Part shown: positions 8,696-19,527 of the stretch, in pieces
How positions within the stretch are numbered: position 1 is the stretch's first letter
How the letters are laid out: each line of letters begins with the position of its first letter
Assembly: GCA_019638455.1 (NCBI GenBank)
Contig: JAHBTU010000003.1
Span: 806,001 to 870,000 of the forward strand
Direction of reading: 5' to 3'
Source: Saprospiraceae bacterium
GTDB lineage: Bacteria > Bacteroidota > Bacteroidia > Chitinophagales > Saprospiraceae
DNA: 64,000 bases
Program-made: the position numbers and the translations under genes
The notes under the pieces: generated by a model
What the model saw: the letters and a program-made list of their open reading frames with translations, nothing else
Database searches by the model: none
Told to the model about the DNA's origin: nothing

Positions 8696-11600
8696 ATGAT
8701 GAAACAATGTTTACTATCTTGCCTATTATGGCTTATCGCATCTGTGGCTATCGCGCAAGGGCCTCCTTGCTCTCTTCCACTACCACCAGCCGCAGATTTT
8801 TGTGAAGATGCCTGCATCTATCCCTCGCTTTCAGGGCTGACTGGCACGACGGCTGGTTTTACTGGCCAAGTAGTGCAGGGGTTTTGTGGCGTTGTCGAAA
8901 ATAGCGTGTGGTATGGCTTCGTCGCCGAAGACTCTGTGGCGACGATTACCGTCACGCCTTCCAATTGCCTAAACGGCAATGGCCTTCAAATGGCTATTTA
9001 TACCGATTGCGACTCCAACCCCATCGTCTGTAGTTGCAATGCAGGTATGTTGGGAGGAGGGACTACACCCATCTCCGTTTCCGTCACTCTGGTGGCTGGC
9101 AACGAGTATTTTCTGATGCTCGACGGTTACATCGGCGACCAATGCGACTACACGATTGAGATAGAAGCAGTGGGAGGAGCCACGACCGTCGTGGACACTC
9201 AAACGGTCGAACTTTGCCCCAACCAAACTTTGCTGATAGATGGGGTGCCTTATGGCGCGCCCGATGTGGTGACGGTCACGCTTGCTTCCAACACGGGCGG
9301 CTGCGACACCCTTGCTACCTATATTTTGGAATTGCTCCCGTACATACAGGCGGAAAAAACCATCGAGTTTTGCCCGGGCGAAATCATCGTGATTGATGGC
9401 ATCGAGTTCGACGAGCCGGGTATCTATGCATCCAACACGCCGTTGCCGTCCACCACGGGTGGCTGCGATTCCATCATCACTTACACTTTGGAACACCTGC
9501 CTCAGCCGGAGTTGTCATTCACCATACCGTTGGCACCCGGTGTCGCTTTTGAGGTAGGGGGCAATGACTATTTCGCGCCCGATGTCGTGCAAACCACAAT
9601 ACCTGCCGACATTGGCTGCGATACGCTAGTGACTTATCTGCTCGTGCTCGACCAGACGGTGCCAGACACTTGTGCCCAAACCATTAGTTTTCTGAAACAA
9701 TTGGGCGAACCCGGCGCGGATGAGATGGGCGAGGTCGTTGCCGCTGCTGCTGATGGCCATTTCTACTTGGCAGGTGAAAAGGACGACCAAAACTTTATTT
9801 CAAAAGTCACTTCCGATGGGATAGTGGTGTGGACACGGAAGTTCCGACCCACCGCGGCGAATCAAGCGTTTATCACCGATTTGGTGGAAGATTCCGATGG
9901 GATGTTGGTCGGCTGCGCCATTGTGGGCGCGGGAGATTTGAATTTGAGAAGTTGTGCCTTCCGCTACGACCCCGTCGCCGATGCGATGATTTGGTCGCGC
10001 CTAATGGAACAGCAAAGCCCCGAAGCATACGCGATTTTGGAGAAAAACCCGGGTGGCAACTTTTTGCTGCTGACCAGCCCGCAACTGGCCTTGAACGTGG
10101 ACGACGCGGAAATTTGGGAACTCAATCGCAACACTGGCACGCTGGCAAGCGGACTTACCCAACGCTACAATTATGGTATTTCGGATGTGTGGAACAGCAT
10201 GGTCATCCACGACGGGGCACTCTACACTGTGGGCCGGCACATTCCTGATTTCCCATCGCCGACGGTGCCTATTGATAAAATGCGCATGGGGCTGAGCCGC
10301 CTTGATTTGGCAACAGGTGCGCCAGTCTGGTCGCGTTTGAGCCATGTGGACACAAGCGAGGCAGCCATCTTGTTCGGGCAAGATTTGCTCGTTCACGACG
10401 ACGCGCTGTTTGCCATCTACAATGGCACTGACGCGGACGACCCCGATGCGCCTCCTGTTTTTTTCCTCCAAAAAACAACCCTCGACGGGGAATTGCTTTG
10501 GGTGAAACGCTACGACACCCCCTTGCAAGAAGGCATTTTGGCCAGCGATATTCAGGCAATGAGCGATGGCTTTGCCGTTGTCGGCACAGCTTTGACAAAT
10601 GGCAGCTGGAATAAAATCGTGGTAAAAACCGACTTTGACGGGGCCTTGCAATGGGCCAAACGACTGCCCTCGGTCACGTTGAACTTCGAACCGGGAAGCG
10701 CCTTCTCCTTAGGTCAACATCAGTCGGTGGTGGTAGGCGACGTGCTCTATCTCACGGCCACATCGGCCAGTCTTCCCAGCGATGCCATTTTCCTAAAAAT
10801 GACTGCCGAGGGCGAGGCAGGCGATGGATGTGATTTTATAGAGTCTTTTGATGTGCTGGCAGAGGCCGTCCCAAATCCGGTCAACATTCCGATAGATGTG
10901 CCAGTGAATCAATTCATCGTTCAATCACTCAACTTACCGACGAGCGCCGAACCCGCTGAAATGCCTGTTGCCACGCTCTGTGTCAGTTGCATCCCTACCT
11001 GCGACGATGTGCTTGATTTGGGGCCTGACATTGTGGTGTGCAAGGATACCTTCATCACCTTCGATGCCGGCGATAACTTTGTCTCATATATATGGCAGGA
11101 TGGTTCTACCAATTCAACTTTCACAACCGATGAGGCGGGCGTGTATTGGGTGGAAGTCACCGATGCTTGCGGCGACACACAACGCGACTCTGTGTTGCTG
11201 ACCTTTAGTTTGGTGGGCGATGTCAAATTGCCTGACACGACGCTATGCGCTGGCACAGGCATCACTTTTTCGGTGCCCGGTTTTGACACTTACAGCTGGT
11301 CGCCATCGGAAGGGTTGAGCTGCGACGACTGCGCGACGGTGAGTATTCAGCCTGACGTTACCACGACCTATGTGTTATTTGCCGAAAATGCGGCGGGGTG
11401 TTTTGTCAACGATACATTCACCATCACCATCGCACCGCTCGAAACACGCTCTGAGACCATCGAGTTCTGCCCCGGCAGCACGGTCACCATCGGCGGCGTG
11501 GACTACGACCAGCCGGGCACGGTGGTGGACACCATCCCGGCGACGACGGGCTGCGACACCATAGTGACTTACACGCTGGTGCTGTTGCCCAACCCGACCG

Positions 11601-13183
11601 TGGAGGAGACCATCGAATTCTGCCCCGGCAGCACGGTCACCATCGGCGGCGTGGACTACGACCAGCCGGGCACGGTGGTGGACACCATCCCGGCGACGAC
11701 GGGCTGCGACACCATTGTGACTTACACGCTGGTGCTGTTGCCCAACCCAACCGTGGAGGAGACCATCGAGTTCTGCCCCGGCAGCACGGTCACCATCGGC
11801 GGCGTGGACTACGACCAGCCGGGCACGGTGGTGGACACCATCCCGGCGACGACGGGCTGCGACACCATTGTGACTTACACGCTGGTGCTGTTGCTCAACC
11901 CGACCGTGGAGGAGACCATCGAGTTCTGCCCCGGCAGCACGGTCACCATCGGCGGCGTGGACTACGACCAGCCGGGCACGGTGGTGGACACCATCCCGGC
12001 GACGACGGGCTGCGACACCATAGTGACTTACACGCTGGTGCTGTTGCCCAACCCGACCTTTGAGCAGACCATCGAGTTCTGCAATGGCGACACCGTATTC
12101 ATCGGTGGCAATGCTTACACGCAGCCGGGCACGGTGGTGGTCACCATTCCGGCGACAGTGGGCTGCGACACCATCGCAACATACACTTTGACGCTCATCA
12201 CCTCGCCAAACGCCTCCGTCGGTATCACCTGCTCCAGCAGTATTGATATCGCCACCGACGCTGGCACAGGTCCTGTGGTGGTCAATTACAATTTGCCGAC
12301 AACCAACAGCGACTGCGAGTGCCCCGGCATCGCGCTCAACCTGACACAGGGCTTGCCATCGGGTAGTCTGTTCCCTGTGACGACCACGCAAGTTTGCTAC
12401 ACGGCACAGGATAGCTGTGGCAACACGGCCTCCTGCTGTTTCAATGTCACCATCCGCGAGGAGAAGGCTTGCGATGAAAAGAACATCGGCTGCCTAAAAT
12501 ATGAGTTGCTCAACATCACGCGCAACTCGGCAACCCTGAACCTGAAATATCGCATCCGGGTGACCAACACTTGCTCGAACAAGTTGATTTACACGGCCAT
12601 TCAACTGCCCAACGGGGTGGTAGCCGTGTCGCCAGCCAACAATTCCGTGTTCGCGGCTCAAAGCGGCAGGCTCTACGACGTGCGCAACCCGAACTTCTCG
12701 CCTTTCTACTCCATCCGCTTCAAGTCGCAACAAGACAGCATCTCCAACGGCGAATCGGAAGTGTTTGAGTACGAGTTGCCGCCGCAAATCAACCCGGCAT
12801 ACATCCATGTGACCTCACGCTTGAGTCCGCAGATTTTCCAAGAGGCACATCTAAACACATTCAATTGTCCGATTGAGATAGTGACCAACAAGCCGGAGAA
12901 CCGGACAGATGGGGCCGATATTCAAGCCGCGTCTCGATTGTCCGTTTTCCCCAACCCGACCACGGGCGTGCTTTTTGTGGACTTGTCCGACTGGGACGGG
13001 GAGCAATTGCACATCCAGGTGTTCAATAGCCAAGCGCAGCAGGTCTTGTGGCAAACCAGCCGAGCGAGCGACGCGCCGGAGGCACTGTATTTGCCAGACG
13101 GGCTTTCCAGTGGGTTGTACTTCCTCGAAGTGAGGCGTGAAAATGGGGAAAGGCAGACGATTCGCTTTGTGCTACAGCGTTAG
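8696..13183 (+). CDS. Giant secreted repeat protein, T9SS cargo
   Basis: 1495 residues. A signal peptide (residues 1-20) is followed by a CUB/PPC-like beta domain, three diverged and five conserved copies of a 51-residue cysteine module (TIEFCPG...IGG...TGCDTIVTYTL), a central region of beta-propeller-like repeats (about 330-700), PKD/gliding-type beta domains (about 760-910), a DUF11-like segment, and a C-terminal type A sorting domain starting VFPNPTTG and ending in LQR. That domain directs export by the T9SS and surface attachment. Likely a surface adhesin or structural protein; ligand unknown. Two ATGs overlap at the start; either gives the same signal peptide. The preceding 141 bases (8555-8695) show no recognised element. 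Confidence 0.88.
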   Translation: MMKQCLLSCLLWLIASVAIAQGPPCSLPLPPAADFCEDACIYPSLSGLTGTTAGFTGQVVQGFCGVVENSVWYGFVAEDSVATITVTPSNCLNGNGLQMAIYTDCDSNPIVCSCNAGMLGGGTTPISVSVTLVAGNEYFLMLDGYIGDQCDYTIEIEAVGGATTVVDTQTVELCPNQTLLIDGVPYGAPDVVTVTLASNTGGCDTLATYILELLPYIQAEKTIEFCPGEIIVIDGIEFDEPGIYASNTPLPSTTGGCDSIITYTLEHLPQPELSFTIPLAPGVAFEVGGNDYFAPDVVQTTIPADIGCDTLVTYLLVLDQTVPDTCAQTISFLKQLGEPGADEMGEVVAAAADGHFYLAGEKDDQNFISKVTSDGIVVWTRKFRPTAANQAFITDLVEDSDGMLVGCAIVGAGDLNLRSCAFRYDPVADAMIWSRLMEQQSPEAYAILEKNPGGNFLLLTSPQLALNVDDAEIWELNRNTGTLASGLTQRYNYGISDVWNSMVIHDGALYTVGRHIPDFPSPTVPIDKMRMGLSRLDLATGAPVWSRLSHVDTSEAAILFGQDLLVHDDALFAIYNGTDADDPDAPPVFFLQKTTLDGELLWVKRYDTPLQEGILASDIQAMSDGFAVVGTALTNGSWNKIVVKTDFDGALQWAKRLPSVTLNFEPGSAFSLGQHQSVVVGDVLYLTATSASLPSDAIFLKMTAEGEAGDGCDFIESFDVLAEAVPNPVNIPIDVPVNQFIVQSLNLPTSAEPAEMPVATLCVSCIPTCDDVLDLGPDIVVCKDTFITFDAGDNFVSYIWQDGSTNSTFTTDEAGVYWVEVTDACGDTQRDSVLLTFSLVGDVKLPDTTLCAGTGITFSVPGFDTYSWSPSEGLSCDDCATVSIQPDVTTTYVLFAENAAGCFVNDTFTITIAPLETRSETIEFCPGSTVTIGGVDYDQPGTVVDTIPATTGCDTIVTYTLVLLPNPTVEETIEFCPGSTVTIGGVDYDQPGTVVDTIPATTGCDTIVTYTLVLLPNPTVEETIEFCPGSTVTIGGVDYDQPGTVVDTIPATTGCDTIVTYTLVLLLNPTVEETIEFCPGSTVTIGGVDYDQPGTVVDTIPATTGCDTIVTYTLVLLPNPTFEQTIEFCNGDTVFIGGNAYTQPGTVVVTIPATVGCDTIATYTLTLITSPNASVGITCSSSIDIATDAGTGPVVVNYNLPTTNSDCECPGIALNLTQGLPSGSLFPVTTTQVCYTAQDSCGNTASCCFNVTIREEKACDEKNIGCLKYELLNITRNSATLNLKYRIRVTNTCSNKLIYTAIQLPNGVVAVSPANNSVFAAQSGRLYDVRNPNFSPFYSIRFKSQQDSISNGESEVFEYELPPQINPAYIHVTSRLSPQIFQEAHLNTFNCPIEIVTNKPENRTDGADIQAASRLSVFPNPTTGVLFVDLSDWDGEQLHIQVFNSQAQQVLWQTSRASDAPEALYLPDGLSSGLYFLEVRRENGERQTIRFVLQR
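11453..12217 (+). repeat. Five 153-bp coding repeats inside the T9SS cargo gene
   Basis: Units start at 11453, 11606, 11759, 11912 and 12065. The first four differ at only a few positions in 153; the fifth has diverged at its start (residues EFCNGDTVFIGG). Each encodes one 51-residue module with two cysteines. Near-identity at the DNA level, including silent positions, shows recent tandem duplication or gene conversion. Copy number is therefore likely to vary between strains and may be misassembled from short reads. Confidence 0.95.
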
Positions 13184-13254
13184 TGTGGCAGAAAGTTGAT
13201 GAGAGTTGATGTTGAGCGTCGAATACGGCTAAATGCTTCAGTTTTGGTGCTTAA

Positions 13255-13344
13255 CATCAACCCTCATCAACCCTCATCAACCTTCATCAACCCTCATCAA
13301 CCCTCATCAACCTTCATCAACCTTCATCAACCTTCATCAACCAT
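13255..13344 (+). repeat. Ten-base tandem repeat CATCAACCCT
   Basis: Nine units of ten bases, alternating CATCAACCCT and CATCAACCTT, lie between the giant T9SS gene and dnaK. A reverse-complement relative, GTTGATGAGAGTTGATG, lies at 13195-13211. The short open frames that cross it are by-products of the period. No function is evident. Confidence 0.9.
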
Positions 13345-13397
13345 CTGAAGCAACCACACAAATGATAGCCGTCTTGAAAAAGATGGTAAGAGCGAAA

Positions 13398-13428
13398 GAA
13401 GCCGCCCGGAGTCATTCCGAGCGGCTTC
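13398..13428 (-). terminator. Hairpin downstream of dnaK
   Basis: GAAGCCGC and GCGGCTTC pair around a loop with further partial pairing, 28 bases beyond the dnaK stop. On the minus strand the stem is followed by TTTCGCTCTT, a weak T-tract, so termination is likely but not textbook. Confidence 0.6.
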
Positions 13429-13455
13429 GTTATTTTCCAAAAACGCCAATCAAGT

Positions 13456-15384
<1,929 letters not shown>

Positions 15385-15474
15385 TATTCTGAAATGTTGA
15401 TTCGTTGAAAGTTGATTTGCAAGGTTTGAAGGTTTCTGGTTTGGAAGTTTGAGGGTTATTTGCTCACCGTGCTT

Positions 15475-15490
15475 ATCAATCGTTGTGCCA
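15475..15490 (-). promoter_or_regulatory. Sigma-54-like promoter upstream of dnaK
   Basis: On the minus strand TGGCAC, five bases, then TTGAT: a close match to the -24/-12 consensus TGGCAC-N5-TTGCW except for the last G/C position. It lies about 90 bases before the dnaK start codon. About 20 bases further upstream is TGCCATTCCGTCA, an imperfect dyad that could bind a regulator. No sigma-54 activator gene was seen in the window, so use of this site is an inference. Confidence 0.5.
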
Positions 15491-15579
15491 CGCGGGAAAA
15501 TCTGACGGAATGGCAGTTGGGGGTTTTTGAGAAAAGATTTTTTGTCAGAAAAACAAATAGGCGGATGAAAAAGAGGCAG

Positions 15580-15759
15580 TATACCCAGATTAAAGAGGAT
15601 TTGAACCTGCCCGTTGGCAAGGCAGGAATTTCCTTGATTGATTTGCATGATTCCCAAAGGATTGCGAACACCGTTCGTTCAAAACCACCTTGTCAGACCC
15701 TGTACTCAGGGGATTGCCCGGCCAAGTAAAGCGGACGGGGCTGATTTGCGTTGACTATA
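15580..15759 (+). repeat. 180-bp dispersed repeat, copy 1
   Basis: Runs from TATACCCAGATTAAAG to TTTGCGTTGACTATA, exactly 180 bp, with copies of the same length and orientation at 17713-17892 and 19178-19357. It contains two hairpins, CCTGCC/GGCAGG and CCCTG-TACT-CAGGG. The frame starting YTQIKEDLNLPVG stays open in all copies but lacks a start codon of its own and its differences are not mainly silent. Confidence 0.9.
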
Positions 15760-15900
15760 ACACCAAATTTTGGTTGACCGCCAAGCCACCCAAAGGTTGG
15801 CGTTATTTGGGCAGCGCAAAAAAAACCATGTCCCACCTTACAAGGCAGAGCGCCCGGCGCAAAGCGGCCCCCCACCTTTGCCGAAAATTTTCACTTTTTT

Positions 15901-16902
15901 ATGAAAGCAAAAATGTTCTTTATGGGGCTGCTCCTCGCGTTGGGCTGCTGGGTCAGTTCCTGCCAAAAAGGCGAATTGGACGCTTCCCAAACGGGCAATC
16001 TCGTGCCCCTGACCGTTGGCCAAGACCCGTCGCTGCCAAGCATCTCGGTGAACGGCACACAACTTCACGCCGAAGCCTTCGGCCCTGCCGACAGTGCGCT
16101 GCTCGTCGTGATTCACGGCGGACCCGGCTCGGACTACCGCTATTTGTTGAACTGCAAGGAATTTGCCGACGAGGGCTATCGCGTCGTGTTCTACGACCAG
16201 CGAGGTTCGGGCTTGTCGAAGCGCCACTCGAAGGATTCTTACAGCATCGAACTGATGATTGACGACTTGGGCGCAGTCATCGAGCACTACAAAACCCGCC
16301 CTGACCAGAAAGTTTTTTTGCTCGGTCACTCTTGGGGCGCTATGCTAGCGACAGATTACATCAATGTCCATCCGGCTCATATCAATGGCGCTATTCTATG
16401 TGAACCGGGCGGTTTCACCTTCGCGCAGATGAAGGACTACCTGAGCCGCTCGCAGAATTACGGCGTGTTCAGCGAAGCCTTGAACGATGCCGTCTATCTC
16501 GACCAGTTTTTGACAGGAAAGGAAGACCAGCATGAGATTTTGGACTACAAATTCGGACTTTGGGCATCTGTCGAAGAAGGCGAAGACAGCCCTGTCGGTA
16601 ATGAAGGACCGCTGCCTTTCTGGCGTTCGGGCGCAATAGTGAACAAGGCTCTGTTTGAAATTGCTGACGAACAAGGGTTTGATTTCACGACCAACTTGCA
16701 GCAGTTCGACACAAAAATCCTTTTCGTTTACAGCGAAAACAACTCGGCCTACGGCGAGCAACATGCCATAAATGTCTCGTCCGCTTATCACGATGTGCAA
16801 CTTTTCCGTGTGGACGATGCCGGGCACGATATGCTCTCGTTCCCGCGCGGCTGGCAAAACTTTTTCCCCGTAGGACTTTCCTACTTGAACGATTTAAAAT
16901 AA
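15901..16902 (+). CDS. Alpha/beta-hydrolase lipoprotein, proline-iminopeptidase-like
   Basis: 333 residues. A lipoprotein signal peptide ends at WVSSC with the lipidated cysteine at residue 21. The hydrolase domain shows the oxyanion HGGPGS motif (72-77), the nucleophile elbow GHSWGA with Ser144, and a C-terminal DDAGHDM that supplies the catalytic histidine. HGGPG plus GxSWG is the signature of the prolyl aminopeptidase family (S33), so an envelope-anchored peptidase or esterase is likely. The ATG at 15901 begins a good signal peptide. The OMP gene at 16910 follows after 7 bases, suggesting an operon. Confidence 0.85.
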   Translation: MKAKMFFMGLLLALGCWVSSCQKGELDASQTGNLVPLTVGQDPSLPSISVNGTQLHAEAFGPADSALLVVIHGGPGSDYRYLLNCKEFADEGYRVVFYDQRGSGLSKRHSKDSYSIELMIDDLGAVIEHYKTRPDQKVFLLGHSWGAMLATDYINVHPAHINGAILCEPGGFTFAQMKDYLSRSQNYGVFSEALNDAVYLDQFLTGKEDQHEILDYKFGLWASVEEGEDSPVGNEGPLPFWRSGAIVNKALFEIADEQGFDFTTNLQQFDTKILFVYSENNSAYGEQHAINVSSAYHDVQLFRVDDAGHDMLSFPRGWQNFFPVGLSYLNDLK

Positions 16903-16909
16903 TTTTCCA

Positions 16910-17575
16910 ATGAAAAATACAATCATCATCGCCATCGCCCTGCTTGGCGTGGCAACATCCGCCTGCGCTCAAACCATCAACTGGCAGGCTTTCAAACCGG
17001 AGCAAAAAAACTCGCTCTACCTTCAAACAGGCTGGGATTACAGCATGAATTTCGGCGCCGGTTACGGGCGCAAGTTCGACACCAAATTGTTCCCAGTCAT
17101 GGCAAACATCGAATACAGTTTTCCGGCGGGCGAGCGCCTGTTCGACGATTTCAAAGTGCGAATTGGCGGGCAAGTGGAAGTGGTCCGATTGGGCGGTTTT
17201 TCGGCTACTGCCAAAGTGTATAGCCCAATTCGCCGTTATGAAAACAACTTGGTGACGCTCTTCAATTTTGGCGGCGAGTTTTCAGGAGTCTTGGGTTTTT
17301 ACAAGCAAAAATGGTTCGTGGCGGGCGAATTTGGCTTCGACAAAGCCATCGCCACCCACGTCAAACATTCGGAAAGAGCCTTGGACAATTACGACGGCCT
17401 CCAAAGCGGGTGGTATGTCCCGACGGGCGGCAACTGGTTCTACGGCTTGCAAACGGGTTTTTCTTTTGGCGGCAACGATCTCACGCTTAAAGCGGGGAAA
17501 GTGACCAGCCAAGGCTGGGAAACCTCGCCGTTCATACCTTATTTCGCTCAACTGGCTTACCAGCGGAGGTTTTGA
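16910..17575 (+). CDS. Outer-membrane beta-barrel protein, unknown function
   Basis: 221 residues with a signal peptide (residues 1-20, ending SACAQ). The rest is alternating short amphipathic strands with glycine and aromatic residues (GWDYSMNFGAGYGRKF, WFYGLQTGFSFGG) and ends YFAQLAYQRRF; a terminal phenylalanine is usual for outer-membrane barrels. About eight strands would fit. No family was recognised. It follows the hydrolase lipoprotein gene by 7 bases and is followed at once by the palindromic element at 17582, which may terminate transcription. Confidence 0.7.
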   Translation: MKNTIIIAIALLGVATSACAQTINWQAFKPEQKNSLYLQTGWDYSMNFGAGYGRKFDTKLFPVMANIEYSFPAGERLFDDFKVRIGGQVEVVRLGGFSATAKVYSPIRRYENNLVTLFNFGGEFSGVLGFYKQKWFVAGEFGFDKAIATHVKHSERALDNYDGLQSGWYVPTGGNWFYGLQTGFSFGGNDLTLKAGKVTSQGWETSPFIPYFAQLAYQRRF

Positions 17576-17581
17576 AAATCA

Positions 17582-17713
17582 AACCAGGCCGTCTCACAAG
17601 TGGTATTTGTTGACAGGATTGACAAGATTTACAGGATTAGCGCCTTTATCTTCGAAGAAACCTGTAAATCGTGTCAATCCTGTCGAAATTTGAACTTGTG
17701 AGACGGCCTGGTT
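17582..17713. mobile_element. 132-bp palindromic element (MITE-like), copy 1
   Basis: Perfect 20-base terminal inverted repeats AACCAGGCCGTCTCACAAGT at 17582-17601 and 17694-17713. The inner part contains TTGACAGGATTGACAAGATT and its near complement. It follows the OMP stop codon by 6 bases, and its last base overlaps the first base of the 180-bp repeat copy 2. A second copy, in the opposite orientation and 16 bases shorter, is at 33176-33291. No protein is encoded. A terminator role is possible. Confidence 0.85.
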
Positions 17714-17892
17714 ATACCCAGATTAAAGAGGATTTGAACCTGCCCGTTGGCAAGGCAGGGATTTCCTTGATTGATTTGCATGATTTCCAAAGGATTGTGA
17801 GCACCGTTCGTTCAAAACCACCTTGTCAGACCCTGTACTCAGGGGATCGCCCGGCCAAGTAAAGCGGACGGGGCTGATTTGCGTTGAGTATA
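17713..17892 (+). repeat. 180-bp dispersed repeat, copy 2
   Basis: Same ends and the same 180-bp length as the copy at 15580-15759, with a few substitutions (for example GATTGTGAGC for GATTGCGAAC). It abuts the 132-bp palindromic element and ends 4 bases before the stop codon of the AraC-type regulator. Confidence 0.9.
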
Positions 17893-17896
17893 AACG

Positions 17897-19063
17897 TTAA
17901 ACCCTTCCGACGTTGAGATAATCAGAAGGTGCCTGCCCAGTGGCTTTTTTGAAATAACGATTGAACGCCGACTTGGAGTTGAAGCCACAGTCGAGCGCGA
18001 GGGCGAGCAGGGTAAACTGACGATTTTTCGGGTCGGCGGTCATTTTCAAAAACGCCTCGATGCGCATCGAGTTGACATAATCGTAAAAGTTCTTGCCCTC
18101 TTTTTCATTGATGATTTGAGAGAGATAGTTGGGGTGCGTGTCCAAGCGTTCAGCCAAATCGGTGAGTGAGAGCTCGCTTTCCTTGAACAACTGCTCGGTG
18201 CCCATCAGGTCTTGTAGCCGTTGGTGCAAGGCCTCCGCCGCTTCAGGCGTCAGGCCTGATTTTTCGTACTTTTTTTTCTCGGTGGGCAGCAATTCGGAGT
18301 CGGTCTTTTCCGAAAAAGCTGGCATCGGGGCCGTGTTCGTTTGGCTGCTTGAAAATTGAAAATCAGGCGCGTCGTAATTTGCCTGCGCCATTTCCAGCGC
18401 GGGCTGGCTTGTAAAAACGCCCACCTGCCGGATGCCGAAATAGCCGATGAACAGCACGAACAGGACGGCCGCGCCATAAATGACCGGGTCGTAGCCTGTC
18501 AGCACCGCAACCCATATAACCGCCAGCCCAAAAATGAGGTATTGCAGCCAGCGCAGGTTGATTTTTTCTTGATTGGAAAACAAATCGGCGATGACGCGGC
18601 GATGTTTTTGAAGCAGCCGATACGCTAGGATGGTGTACGCCACGCCCGACACGTTGATGCCTATGCTTATCAATGTCATAAACCCCTCGTAGCCCGCGCC
18701 CCTGTTTTGAAAAACCCAAATTTTTTGTTCTGCCGGCAATAACATGAACGGAACCAAATAAAGGTAGCACGCCAAAATCGGCACAAAATGCCACCACCAG
18801 CGCCTCGGCAACTGCCCCCGGCAAAGTGTGGTGGTGTATAGGAAAAGCAAGAGAGGATGGACGAGAGGCATAGGTATCGCCAGCCCGAGCAAGGAGGGGG
18901 TTTCAAAAATTTTTTCAGACAAAAACAGGTAGTAAAAACACAGATGCACCCCTATCCAGAACAGCCACAACGACAGCAGGTAGTCGGCGGCAGTTTTGTT
19001 CTTTTTGCCAAGCAAGAGCAGGCAGAGAAAAAAAGAAATGACGATTCCGACGGTGTAGAACAT
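17897..19063 (-). CDS. AraC-family regulator with N-terminal membrane domain
   Basis: 388 residues. The first about 235 residues hold seven hydrophobic helices (starting MFYTVGIVISFFLCLLLL), an unrelated linker follows, and the last about 100 residues form an AraC double helix-turn-helix (LDTHPNYLSQIINEKEGKNFYDYVN, then ALDCGFNSKSAFNRYFKKATG). This design is common in Bacteroidota and suggests a membrane-bound sensor that regulates transcription directly. A GTG at 19108 would add 15 residues and has a better AAAGAAA site upstream; the ATG at 19063 places the first helix at the N-terminus and is preferred. Target genes unknown. Confidence 0.85.
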   Translation of the reverse strand: MFYTVGIVISFFLCLLLLGKKNKTAADYLLSLWLFWIGVHLCFYYLFLSEKIFETPSLLGLAIPMPLVHPLLLFLYTTTLCRGQLPRRWWWHFVPILACYLYLVPFMLLPAEQKIWVFQNRGAGYEGFMTLISIGINVSGVAYTILAYRLLQKHRRVIADLFSNQEKINLRWLQYLIFGLAVIWVAVLTGYDPVIYGAAVLFVLFIGYFGIRQVGVFTSQPALEMAQANYDAPDFQFSSSQTNTAPMPAFSEKTDSELLPTEKKKYEKSGLTPEAAEALHQRLQDLMGTEQLFKESELSLTDLAERLDTHPNYLSQIINEKEGKNFYDYVNSMRIEAFLKMTADPKNRQFTLLALALDCGFNSKSAFNRYFKKATGQAPSDYLNVGRV

Positions 19064-19177
19064 TTCAGTGCAGGCAAGACACACTGCAAAGATGGCTGTT
19101 TTTGTCACACGATTTCTTTAATTCATAGTGCCAACCGCTGATTGGCTCGGCCCCCTGATTCTCGACGGGTGGCAAAG

Positions 19178-19357
19178 TATACCCAGATTAAAAAGGATTT
19201 GAACCTGCCGGTTGGCAAGGCAGGGATTTCCTTGATTGATTTGTGTGATTTCCAAAGGATTGCGAACACTGTTCGTTCAAAACCACCTTGTCAGACCCTG
19301 TACTCAGGGGATTGCCCGGCCAAGTAAAGCGGACGGGGCTGATTTGCGTTGACTATA
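19178..19357 (+). repeat. 180-bp dispersed repeat, copy 3
   Basis: Same ends and length as copies 1 and 2, again in the plus orientation. It lies between the AraC-type regulator and the first OmpA/TSP3 gene. After its right end the motif AACACCAACCTCAAGTTGG resembles sequence that follows copy 1. Confidence 0.9.
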
Positions 19358-19452
19358 GCAGTAACACCAACCTCAAGTTGGCTTGGCGACCCATCATAGG
19401 TTTGGTCTGATAGAACTTCAGAAACTCGATTTCACTTTATCAAAAAAATTGA

Positions 19453-19481
19453 TTGTAAATAATTTTCTGTTTCTACTTTTG
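19453..19481 (+). promoter_or_regulatory. Bacteroidota-type promoter for the first OmpA/TSP3 gene
   Basis: TTG at 19453-19455, 18 bases, then TACTTTTG at 19474-19481, matching the TTTG / TAnnTTTG pattern of Bacteroidota sigma-A promoters. The start codon of the OmpA gene is 47 bases further on. Confidence 0.6.
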
Positions 19482-19527
19482 GACGGTCAACCAAATTTTT
19501 TCTTTCACGAAACAAAACCAATCATTT

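Noticed and set aside
11375..12391. A 338-residue minus-strand frame with RRRDGVHHRARLVVV repeats
   Set aside because: It is the antisense of the 153-bp coding repeats and only mirrors their period.
15580..15759. The 180-bp repeats as short protein genes (YTQIKEDLNLPVG frame)
   Set aside because: No start codon within the unit, and differences between copies change residues at sites such as A/V and N/S without bias to silent positions. A structured DNA or RNA unit is more likely.
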